This document shows, piece after piece, positions 16,242 to 27,000 of a stretch of 64,000 bases of DNA. Under the pieces are notes generated by a model that made no database searches, was not told the origin of the DNA, and saw only the letters and a program-made list of their open reading frames with translations. Both the position numbers and the translations under genes were made by a program. How positions within the stretch are numbered: position 1 is the first letter of the stretch; every line of letters starts with the position of its first letter. Source of the DNA: VRUE01 sp963712595 (GTDB taxonomy: Bacteria; Actinomycetota; Thermoleophilia; Solirubrobacterales; 70-9); assembly GCA_963712595.1 (NCBI GenBank), contig CAVQIM010000001.1:124001-188000 (forward strand), read 5' to 3'.

Positions 16242-16934
16242 ATGTCAGTGGTCGAACAACGGCGGGTCGAGCCTGCCGCGGAGTCGGTAGCGCTCGAGTC
16301 GGCGATCGTGATCGCCGAGGACGCCCTTACTCAGAAGCGGATCGCCGCAGCGCTCGCGGCAGACGACCTGAAGCCGCTGGCGCAGGTCGAGTCCCCATCC
16401 GTGATCGAGGAGCTCGATGCGGAAGAGTCGACGATCGTGATCACCGTTTGCGACGTGGATGTCTCGCAGGACGTATCGGGACTTCGCCGCCTCTGCCGCG
16501 AAATTCGCCAGCCGGTACTAGTGGTCTCGCCGCCGGCGACCGGCGCGGGCGTCCGCCGCGCCCTCGATGCCGGCGCCGCTGCCCTGGTCTTCGATTCGGA
16601 GCTCGAGCTGACCCTCGTCGCCACCATTCGCGCGGTCGCCAGCGGGCAGTCCGCCGTGCCGCGCAAGTTCCGTGCCAGCGTCGAGCGGCCGACCCTCTCG
16701 CACCGGGAGCTCCAGGTGCTGGCGCTGGTTCGCCAGGGCCTCACCAACGCCGAGATCGCCAAGCGCCTCTACCTCGCGGAGAGCACGATCAAGAGCCACC
16801 TCGGTTCGATCTTCACCAAGTTCGGGGTGCACTCGCGCAAGGAGGCGACGGCTGTCTTCGCCGACCTTGAGCTAACGTCCGGCAACGTGGCGACGGCGCT
16901 CGAGCAAGATTCTCCGGAGCAAGCGACTGCGTGA
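16242..16934 (+). CDS. LuxR/NarL-type regulator with a degenerate receiver domain
   Basis: A 230-residue protein. The C-terminal HTH (LSHRELQVLALVRQGLTNAE, then IAKRLYLAESTIKSHLGSIF) is a clear LuxR DNA-binding domain. Residues ~18-140 have the length and hydrophobic pattern of a receiver domain. A possible phospho-Asp exists in VCDVDVS, but the conserved lysine near the end (usually GYLxK) is absent: the stretch reads GAAALVFDSELE. It may work without phosphorylation. The ATG at 16242 gives MSVVEQRR. It is translationally coupled (GTGA) to the aminotransferase, so it may govern sugar genes nearby. Confidence 0.8.
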   Translation: MSVVEQRRVEPAAESVALESAIVIAEDALTQKRIAAALAADDLKPLAQVESPSVIEELDAEESTIVITVCDVDVSQDVSGLRRLCREIRQPVLVVSPPATGAGVRRALDAGAAALVFDSELELTLVATIRAVASGQSAVPRKFRASVERPTLSHRELQVLALVRQGLTNAEIAKRLYLAESTIKSHLGSIFTKFGVHSRKEATAVFADLELTSGNVATALEQDSPEQATA

Positions 16935-18076
16935 GCGCCAGCGGCGGACCGGCCCAAGCGGCGAGTGTCGCGCGCGTGCCCTTCACGCGCTTGGACAACG
17001 CCGAGCCAGAGCTGCTCTCCGAGCTGCTCGAGGTCGTCGCGCGCGTTGCCGATCGGGCTGCCTTCACCCTCGGTGAAGAGGTCGAGTGCTTCGAGCGCGA
17101 GTTTGCCGCCTGGTGCAAGGCCGGCGATGCCGTCGGTGTCTCCTCTGGAACCGCCGCCCTCGAGTTGGCCCTGCGGGGCCTCGGGATCGGCCCCGGCGAC
17201 GAGGTGGTCGTCCCCACGAACAGCTTCATCGCCACCGCGGAGGCGGTCAGCATGGCGGGCGCGACTCCCGTGCTGGTCGACGTCGACGAGGAGACTGCCC
17301 TGCTGACGGCGGAGATCGTCGAGGCTGCGCTGACCCCGCAGACCCGCTGTGTGATCCCGGTCCATCTCTACGGCCGCACCGTCGAGATGGGGCCACTGCT
17401 CGATCTCTGCGCTCAGCGGAACGTCTTCGTGGTCGAGGATGCATGCCAGGCTCACGGCGCGCGCTACCGGGGCCGGCCGGCCGGGTCGCTGGGCGACGCT
17501 GGCTGCTTCAGCTTCTACCCGACCAAGAACCTCGGTGCTTGGGGCGACGGCGGGGCCGTCGTCACGAGCGACGCCGATCTCGCCGCGCAGGTGCGCCTGC
17601 TGCGCTCCCACGGGGAGGGCACGCGCCACCACCACGAGATGCCGGCCCGCACCGACAGGCTCGACGGCCTGCAGGCCGCGATTCTTCGCGTGAAGCTCGA
17701 GCGCCTGAACGAGGCGAACCAGCGCCGTCGCAATGCTGGCGCGGCGCTTCGCGATGCGCTGGCCGGGAGCGACGTAATCGCCCCTCCCTCGCCCGCGGCC
17801 GACGGCGATCACGTCTTCCACCTCTTCGTCGTCCGCTCGACCGCGCGCGACGCGCTGCGCGAGCACCTCGATTCCCAGGGCGTCTCCAGCGCGATCCACT
17901 ACCCGACCCCGATCCACCTTCAGCCTGCCTACGCTGAGCTTGGTCTGACGAAGGGCGGCCTGCCGGTCGCCGAGCGCATCGCCGGCGAAGGCTGCTCGCT
18001 GCCGATCTTCCCGACCATCGGTGAGGACGAGATCGAGCGGATCGCCGCCGCGGTCGACAGCTTCTCGGCCGCTTAG
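16931..18076 (+). CDS. DegT/DnrJ/EryC1/StrS-family sugar aminotransferase
   Basis: A 381-residue PLP-dependent aminotransferase acting on keto sugars bound to nucleotides. The PLP lysine is in FSFYPTKNLGAWGDGG. GVSSGTAALELALRGLGIGP binds the cofactor phosphate, and VVEDACQAHGARYRG holds the pyridine-binding Asp. LLRSHGEG and FPTIGEDEIERIA are also typical. It resembles WlbE/WbpE, which aminate a 3-keto-uronic acid, but the exact sugar cannot be read from sequence. The GTG start overlaps the regulator stop. Confidence 0.88.
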   Translation: MSASGGPAQAASVARVPFTRLDNAEPELLSELLEVVARVADRAAFTLGEEVECFEREFAAWCKAGDAVGVSSGTAALELALRGLGIGPGDEVVVPTNSFIATAEAVSMAGATPVLVDVDEETALLTAEIVEAALTPQTRCVIPVHLYGRTVEMGPLLDLCAQRNVFVVEDACQAHGARYRGRPAGSLGDAGCFSFYPTKNLGAWGDGGAVVTSDADLAAQVRLLRSHGEGTRHHHEMPARTDRLDGLQAAILRVKLERLNEANQRRRNAGAALRDALAGSDVIAPPSPAADGDHVFHLFVVRSTARDALREHLDSQGVSSAIHYPTPIHLQPAYAELGLTKGGLPVAERIAGEGCSLPIFPTIGEDEIERIAAAVDSFSAA

Positions 18077-18095
18077 CGCGTTTTCGATCTCCTCG

Positions 18096-21000
18096 CTACT
18101 GCTTGCGGGGGAGTGGCTGCTTCAGCGCGATTGCGATCGTTCGCGATTCGGACGAGCCGTCGTTCGCGTCGAAGCTGACCAGCACCCGGATCGTCACCTT
18201 GTGCTCTTCCGTTAGCAGCTGCCTGCTCGCCGGGGTCAGCCTGACTCGCAGCTTGACCTTGCCGGCCTTGGTGGTGCGGACGCTCTTCGGCACGATCTGG
18301 TGTGCGGCTCGCTGTCGCGCAGCGCTGCCGTCCGCCTTGCGCAGTCCGCTCGAGACCGGTGGTTCGGGCGTGGCAGCCGAGAGCCTGCCGGGGCCGGGGA
18401 CCTCGATGGTCAGGATCGCGGCTCGGCGCCGCCGGTCGTACTTGATCTGCAGGATGCGGACCACGTCGTGGGCGGAGGTCGGCGGTTCCGGGCTGACTGC
18501 GGTGACGGTCGGCTGTACGAGCGGTGGCGCAGTGTCGACCGTCCAGCCGTAGACCGCGGGGCTGCTGTCGGCGTTGCCGGCGGCGTCGATCGCTCGCACC
18601 TGGAAAGCGTGGGGCCCGTCCGCGAGCGCGGCGTAGCTTTGCGGCGAGTTACAGGGCTGCCAAGCGGCGGCAGACTCTGAGTCACGGCGGCACTCGAACG
18701 AGGCGACGCCCGAGCCGGAGCCGTCGGAGCCGGAGAACGCGAACTGGGCGGTGGTCGAGCCTGAGAGCGCATCCGGGTGCGCGTCGATCTGGGTCGAAGG
18801 CGCGGTCGAGTCCTCGACGTAGGCGAGGGGCTGCGAGCAGGGTGACGGTTTGCCCGAAGCGATCGCGTCGGCGCTGAAGTGGGAAGTGGAATCGTCGGTA
18901 ACCGAAACGGCGACGCCGCTGGTGAGCTCTGCGTCGCTAGCGGTCGCGATCGCCGCTCCGGAGCAATCGGCGTTGGCGTAGAGGCGCACGGTCGAGCCGA
19001 GTGGCGCCGAGCCGACGATCTTCGGCGAGTTCTCGTTGGCCGGTGAGGCGGGGACGGTGCCGGTGAGCTCCGGGGACGGTGGCGCCGTCGTATCCACCGT
19101 CCAGCCGAAGCTGGCGGGGCTCGGGTCGACGTTGCCGGCGCCGTCGACGGCGCGGACCTCGAAGCCATGGGGGCCGTCGGCGAGCGAGGCGTAAGCCCTG
19201 GGCGAGGTGCACGGCTCCCAGGCACTCGCTTCGGCGGAGTCGCGACGGCACTGGAAGATGGCGACGCCAGTGCCCGAGCCGTCGGAACCTGAGAACTCGA
19301 ACTGGGCTGAGGTCGAAGTCGTGAGCGCCGGCGGGTGGGCGTCGATCTGCGTCTGCGGCGCGACGGTGTCGATCGTCCAGGCGAAGCTGGCGGGGCTCTG
19401 GTCGACGTTGCCGGCCCGGTCGATCGCCCTCACCTCGAAGCTGTGTGCCCCCTCGCCGAGCGAGCCGTAGCTCTCCGGCGATGAGCAGGCCGCCCAGTCA
19501 GCTGCCTGGCCGGAGTCGATGCGGCACTGGAAGGAGGCGACACCCGACCCGGAGCCGTCGGAGCCCGAGAAGACGAAGGTCGCCACATTCGAGCTCGCCG
19601 GGTCGGCTGGGTGCCCGTCTATCTGGGCGTTGGGTGCGCTCGAGTCCTCCGCGTAGGCGATCGGATCCGAGCAGCCGGAGGGGTTGCCGGCCAAAGAGGT
19701 GCCGTTGGCGCTGAACTTGGTGGTGGTGTCGTCGAGTACCGAGACGAGGACGCCATCGACGAGCTGGGCGGCGCTCACGGTCGCCAGCGCTGGGCCCGAG
19801 CAATCGATGCCTGCGTAGAGGCGCACGGTCGACCCTCCCGGCGCCGAGCCGACGATCTTCGGCGAGTTCTCGTTCGCCGGCGAGGCGGGCACGGTCGAAG
19901 TCAGCTGGGGCGGCGACGGGGCGGCGGTGTCGACGCTGAACTCGCGGATCGTCGCCGTGCCCTGGTTTGCCGCCGCGTCGGTGGCGCGCACGCGGAAGGT
20001 GTGGACGCCATCGCCTAGCGGGCTCGCCGGCGTGTGAGAGCCCGCGTCCGAGCAGGGGCCGAAGCTGGGTGCGCCGGAGTCGATCGAGCATTCGAAGGAA
20101 GATCCCGCCTCACCGGCGTGGAAGGCGAAGGTCGGCGTGGAGTCGTTGGTGAGGCCGCTGGGGCCGGAATCGATCGTCGCCGTCGGCGGGGTCGTGTCGA
20201 TCGTCCAGCCGAAGGCGGTGGGGCTCGGGTCGGCGTTGCCAGCCAGGTCGATCGCCCGCACCTGGAAGACGTGGGCGCCATCGCCAAGCGAGGCGTAGCT
20301 CTGCGGCGAGGCGCAGGGGCCCCAGGCGCTCGCTTCGGTCGAGTCGCGCCGGCACTGGAAGGAGCCCACCCCGGAACCCGCCCCGTCGGAGCCCGAGAAG
20401 GCGAAAGAGGCCGAGGCGGAAGCGGAGAGCGCGGCGGGGTGGCTGTCGATCTGGGTCTCGGGGGCGGCGGTGTCGACGCTCCATTCGAAACTGGCGGTGC
20501 TCGGGTCGACGTTGCCGACGGCGTCGATCGCTCTCACTTCGAATTTGTGGGAGCCGTCGGCGAGGGAGCTGTAGTCCTTCGGCGAGGAGCAGGGCGCCCA
20601 GGCGCTGGGTTCGGCTGAGTCGCGGCGGCATTCAAAGGAGGTGGCGCCGGAGCTGTCGCTGCCGGAGAAGCCGAACTGGGCCGAGCCGGAGGCCGTGAGC
20701 GCCGCCGGGTGGGCGTCGATCTGCGTCTGCGGGGCGGTGGTGTCGACGGTCCAGGTGAAGGCGGCTGGGCTCGGGTCGACGTTGCCGGCGGCGTCGATCG
20801 CGCGCACTTCGAATTTGTGGGGGCCATCAACGAGGGAGCTGTAGCCGACCGGCGAGCCGCAGGCTTCCCAACCGCTTGGCGCGGTCGAGTCGAGGCGGCA
20901 CTCGAATGAGCTCACGCCGGAGCCGCCGGGGTCGGTGGCCGAGAACCCGAACTGGGCCGCCGTCGAGGGGCTGAGCGAGGCCGGGTGCGCGTCGATCTGG

Positions 21001-24000
21001 GTCTGCGGGCCCGTCGTATCCACCGTCCAGCCGAAGCTGGCGGGGCTCGGGTCGACGTTGCCGGCGCCGTCGACGGCGCGGACCTCGAAGCCATGGGGGC
21101 CGTCGGCGAGCGAGGCGTAAGCCCTGGGCGAGGTGCACGGCTCCCAGGCACTCGCTTCGGCGGAGTCGCGACGGCACTGGAAGATGGCGACGCCAGTGCC
21201 CGAGCCGTCGGAACCTGAGAACTCGAACTGGGCTGAGGTCGAAGTCGTGAGCGCCGCCGGGTGGGCGTCGATCTGCGTCTGCGGGGCGGCGGTGTCGATC
21301 GTCCAGGGGAAGCTGGCGGGGCTCTGGTCGACGTTGCCGGCCCGGTCGATCGCCCTCACCTCGAAGCTGTGTGCCCCCTCGCCGAGCGAGCCGTAGCTCT
21401 CCGGCGATGAGCAGGCCGCCCAGTCAGCTGCCTGGCCGGAGTCGATGCGGCACTGGAAGGAGGCGACACCCGACCCGGAGCCGTCGGAGCCCGAGAAGAC
21501 GAAGGTCGCCACATTCGAGCTCGCCGGGTCGGCTGGGTGCCCGTCTATCTGGGCGTTGGGTGCGCTCGAGTCCTCCGCGTAGGCGATCGGATCCGAGCAG
21601 CCGGAGGGGTTGCCGGCCAAAGAGGTGCCGTTGGCGCTGAACTTGGTGGTGGTGTCGTCGAGTACCGAGACGAGGACGCCATCGACGAGCTGGGCGGCGC
21701 TCACGGTCGCCAGCGCTGGGCCCGAGCAATCGATGCCTGCGTAGAGGCGCACGGTCGACCCTCCCGGCGCCGAGCCGACGATCTTCGGCGAGTTCTCGTT
21801 CGCCGGCGAGGCGGGCACGGTCGAAGTCAGCTGGGGCGGCGACGGGGCGGCGGTGTCGACGCTGAACTCGCGGATCGTCGCCGTGCCCTGGTTTGCCGCC
21901 GCGTCGGTGGCGCGCACGCGGAAGGTGTGGACGCCATCGCCTAGCGGGCTCGCCGGCGTGTGAGAGCCCGCGTCCGAGCAGGGGCCGAAGCTGGGTGCGC
22001 CGGAGTCGATCGAGCATTCGAAGGAAGATCCCGCCTCACCGGCGTGGAAGGCGAAGGTCGGCGTGGAGTCGTTGGTGAGGCCGCTGGGGCCGGAATCGAT
22101 CGTCGCCGTCGGCGGGGTCGTGTCGATCGTCCAGCCGAAGGCGGTGGGGCTCGGGTCGGCGTTGCCAGCCAGGTCGATCGCCCGCACCTGGAAGACGTGG
22201 GCGCCATCGCCAAGCGAGGCGTAGCTCTGCGGCGAGGCGCAGGGGCCCCAGGCGCTCGCTTCGGTCGAGTCGCGCCGGCACTGGAAGGAGCCCACCCCGG
22301 AACCCGCCCCGTCGGAGCCCGAGAAGGCGAAAGAGGCCGAGGCGGAAGCGGAGAGCGCGGCGGGGTGGCTGTCGATCTGGGTCTCGGGGGCGGCGGTGTC
22401 GACGCTCCATTCGAAACTGGCGGTGCTCGGGTCGACGTTGCCGACGGCGTCGATCGCTCTCACTTCGAATTTGTGGGAGCCGTCGGCGAGGGAGCTGTAG
22501 TCCTTCGGCGAGGAGCAGGGCGCCCAGGCGCTGGGTTCGGCTGAGTCGCGGCGGCATTCAAAGGAGGTGGCGCCGGAGCTGTCGCTGCCGGAGAAGCCGA
22601 ACTGGGCCGAGCCGGAGGCCGTGAGCGCCGCCGGGTGGGCGTCGATCTGCGTCTGCGGGGCGGTGGTGTCGACGGTCCAGGTGAAGGCGGCTGGGCTCGG
22701 GTCGACGTTGCCGGCGGCGTCGATCGCGCGCACTTCGAATTTGTGGGGGCCATCAACGAGGGAGCTGTAGCCGACCGGCGAGCCGCAGGCTTCCCAACCG
22801 CTTGGCGCGGTCGAGTCGAGGCGGCACTCGAATGAGCTCACGCCGGAGCCGCCGGGGTCGGTGGCCGAGAACCCGAACTGGGCCGCCGTCGAGGGGCTGA
22901 GCGAGGCCGGGTGCGCGTCGATCTGGGTCTGCGGGCCCGTCGTGTCCACCGCCCAGGAGAAGCTGGCGGGACTCGGGTCGACGTTGCCGGCTCCGTCGAC
23001 GGCGCGGACTTCAAAGCCGTGGCCGCCGTCGGCGAGCGAGGCATAAGCCCTGGGCGAGGTGCACGGCTCCCAGGCACTCGCTTCGGCGGAGTCGCGACGG
23101 CACTGGAAGACGGCGACGCCGGTTCCCGAGCCGTCGGAACCTGAGAACTCGAACTGGGCTGAGGTCGAAGTCGTGAGCGCCGCCGGGTGGGCGTCGATCT
23201 GCGTCTGCGGGGCGGCGGTGTCGATCGTCCAGGGGAAGCTGGCGGGGCTCTGGTCGACATTGCCGGCCTGGTCGATGGCCCTGACCTCGAAGCCATGCGT
23301 GCCGTCGCCGAGCGAGCTATAGCTCTTCGGGGATGAGCAGGGTCCCCAATCCGCGGCCTGAGTCGAGTCCAGGCGGCACTGGAAGGAGGCGACACCCGAC
23401 CCGGAGCCGTCGGAGCCCGAGAAGACGAAGGTCGCCACATTCGAGCTCGCCGGGTCGGCTGGGTGCCCGTCTATCTGGGCGTTGGGTGCGCTCGAGTCCT
23501 CCGCGTAGGCGATCGGATCCGAGCAGCCGGAGGGGTTGCCGGCCAAAGAGGTGCCGTTGGCGCTGAATTTAGTGGTGGAGTCGTCGGGGACCGAGACCGA
23601 GACGCCGTCGACGAGCTGGGCCGGGGTCACGGTCGCAAGCGCAGTGCCCGAGCAGTCGAGGCTGGCGTAGATGCGAACGGTGGAGCCAGCCGGCGCCGAG
23701 CCGACGATCTTCGGCGAGTTCTCGTTCGCCGGCGAGGCGGGCACGGTCAAGGTCAGCTCAGGAGCCGGTGGCGCCGCGGTGTCGACCGTGAACTCGCGCG
23801 TCGTGCTCGCCCCCTGGTTGCTTGCGGCGTCGGTCGCCCGCACGCGGAAGGTGTGGGCGCCGTCCGTCAGCGGGCTGGCGGGGGTGTGAGAGCCAGCATC
23901 CGAGCAGGGTCCGAAGTCCGGCGTGCCGGAATCGATCGAGCATTCGAAGGAGGAGCCCGGCTCGCTGGCGTGGAAGGCGAAGCTCGGTGTGGAGTCGTTG

Positions 24001-27000
24001 GTGAGGCCATGGGGGCCGGAGTCGATCGCGACGCTGGGCGGCGTGGTGTCGACCGTCCAGCTGAAGGACGCCGGGCTCGGGTCGGGGTTGCCGGCAACGT
24101 CCACCGCACGCACCTCGAAGCTGTGAGTGCCGTCCGCGAGGGAGGCGTAGCTCTGCGGCGAGGAGCACGGCGCCCAGGCGCTCGCTTCGCTGGAATCGCG
24201 GCGGCACTGGAAGGAGGCCACGCCGGAACCCGGGCCGTCGGAGCCCGAGAAGGCAAAAGAGGCCGAGGCGGAAGCGGAGAGCGCGGCAGGGTGGCTGTCG
24301 ATCTGGGTCTCGGGGGTGGCGGTGTCCCGGCTCAGCGTCGCCGTGGTCGAGCCCCTGTTGGAGGCGGCATCGGTGAGGCAGAGGCGCAGCGTGTTCTGGC
24401 CTTCGGCGAGGTCGGCGACGGCGACGATCGAGGCGTGGGTCGCCGGCTGGGAGCCGTAGGCCCCCGAGTCGAGCACGGTGCCCGAGCTGCAGTCGTTCCC
24501 CCCCACCCTCAGCTCGAAGGCGCCGTTCTCGTTTGCGTGCCAGTGCACTTCGCTCGTTTGGCCGATTCCCAGCAAGGCCCTGGAGAGCGAGTCGATCGTC
24601 ACCGCCGGCGGCGTGGTGTCGACCGTCCAGCTGAAGGACGCCGGGCTCGGGTCGGGGTTGGCGGCCCCGTCGACAGCTCTTACTTCGAGCTTGTGGGCAC
24701 CGTCGGCGAGCGCGGCGTATTCCTTCGGCGACGAGCAAGCTTGCCAGGCGCTTGGCGCAGTGGAGTCGAGGCGACACTGGAACGAGGCGACGCCGGAGCC
24801 AGATCCGTCGGAGCCGGAGAAGCTGAATTTGGCGGCGGCCGAACCGCTCAGCGCCGGCGGGCCGCTGTCGATCTGGGTCTGCGGGGGCGTCGTGTCCACC
24901 GTCCACTCGAAGCTCGCCGGGGCTTGGTCGACGTTGCCGGCGGCGTCGATTGCCCGCACCTCGAATTTGTGGAAGCCGTCGGCGAGGGAGCCGTAGGCCC
25001 GTGGCGAGGCGCAGCCCCCCCAGTCCGCGGCCTGGGTCGAGTCGAGGCGACACTGGAACGAGGCGACCCCCGATCCCGTGCCGTCGGAGCCCGAGAAGGC
25101 GAAGCTCGCCGCCGCCGAGCCCTCGAGCGCTTTGGCGTGGCTGTCGATCTGCGTGTCCGGCGCCGCCGTGTCGATCGTCCAGTTGAAGCTCGCCGGGCTT
25201 GGGTCGACGTTGCCGGCGACGTCGATCGCCCGCACTTCCAGCCCGTGGGAGCCGTCTGGCAGGGCGGCGTACGTCCTGGGCGATGCGCAGGCCTCCCAGG
25301 CGGAGGCTTCATTGGAGTCGCGGCGGCACTCGAACGAGGCGAGGCCGGACCCACCAGCGTCGGATCCCGAGAAGGTGAATTTCGCTTCCGCTGACGCGCT
25401 GAGAGGGGAAGGGTGCGTGTCGATTTGGCTTTCGGGGGCCGTCGTGTCGACCGTCCAGTTGAGGACAGCCGGGGTCAGGTCGACGTTGCCGATCTGGTCG
25501 ATGGCCCGCACCTCGAGCTTGTGGGAGCCGTCGGCGAGCGCTGCATATTCCTTTGGCGATGTGCAGGCCTGCCAGGCGCTTGGCGCGGTGGAATCGAGGC
25601 GGCACTCGAAGGAGGCGACGCCGGAGCCGGCTCCGTCTGCGCCGGAGAAGTTGAATTTGGCTTTGGCCGATGCGCTCAGGGCCGGTGGGCCGGTCTCGAT
25701 CTGCGTCTCGGGCGCGGCCGTGTCGATGCTCCATTCGAAGCTCGCGGGGACGGCGTCGACGTTGCCGGCCTGGTCGATCGCCCTGACCTCGAACTCGTGG
25801 GAGCCGTCGCCGAGCGAGACGTAGCTCTGCGGCGAAGAGCAGGACGCCCAGCCGCTCGCCTCGCTCGAGTCGAGGCGGCACTGGAAGGAGGCGACGCCGG
25901 AGCCCGACCCGTCGGAGCCGCTGAATTCGAACTGGGCCGCGCTCGAAGCGACGAGGGCGTTGGGGTGTTTGCCGATCTGCGTGTCCGGCGAGGTCGTGTC
26001 GATCGTCCAGTTGAAGACCGCCGGGGTCAGGTCGACGTTGCCTGCCATGTCGATCGCCCGCACTTCGAATTTGTGACCGCCGTCGCCGAGCGAGGCGTAT
26101 TCCAGCGGCGAGAGACAGGGCCCCCAGCCGCTTGGTTCGCCGGAATCGCGCCGGCATTCGAGGGAGGCCACGCCCGAGCCGGCGCCGTCTGTGCCCGAGA
26201 AGGCGAATTTGGCGACGGCCAGGGCCGAGAGCGCCGGTGGGCCGCTGTCGACCTGCGTCTGCGGGGCGGTTGTGTCGACGTTCCATTCGAAGCTCGCGGC
26301 GGTGGAATCGACGTTGCCGGCCTGGTCGATGGCTCGCACTTCGAGCTTGTGGCCGCCGTCGGCGAGGCCTCCGTAGCTCTTGGGCGAGCTACAGGGCGCC
26401 CAGTCCCCTGCCTGGCTCGAGTCGAGGCGGCACTGGAAGGCGGCAACGCCGGAGCCGCTGCCGTCGGCGCCGGAGAACGCGAACTGGGCGGACGGCGTGG
26501 CGAGGAGGGCGGCGGGGTGGTCGTCAATCTGGGTGTCCGGCGCCGTCGTGTCGACCGTCCAGTTGACGACAGCCGGGCTCGGGTCGGCGTTGCCCGCCAC
26601 GTCGATTGCCCGAACCTCGAATTTGTGGACGCCGTCGGCGAGCGCGGCGTACTCCTTCGGCGATGCGCAGGCCTGCCAGCCGCTTGGCGCGGTGGAATCG
26701 AGGCGGCACTCGAAGGAGGCGACGCCGGAGCCGGCTCCGTCGGCGCCGGAGAAGATGAGCGTGGCCGCGGCCGAGGCGCTGATGAGAGGCGGACCGTTGC
26801 CGATCTGCGTTTGCGGCGCCGTTGTGTCGACCGTCCAGCTGAGGCTCGCCGGGCTTTGATCGACGTTGCCCACCACGTCAATCGCCCGCACTTCGAATTT
26901 GTGGGAGCCGTCGGCGAGCGTGGCGTATTCCTTCGGTGAGGAACATGTCCCCCAGGCGCTTGCTTCGAGCGAGTCGAGGCGGCACTGGAAGGAGGAGACG

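Noticed and set aside
23463..25394. A 643-codon plus-strand frame inside the giant gene
   Set aside because: It mirrors the Ig repeats on the other strand and shows no independent start signal or domain.
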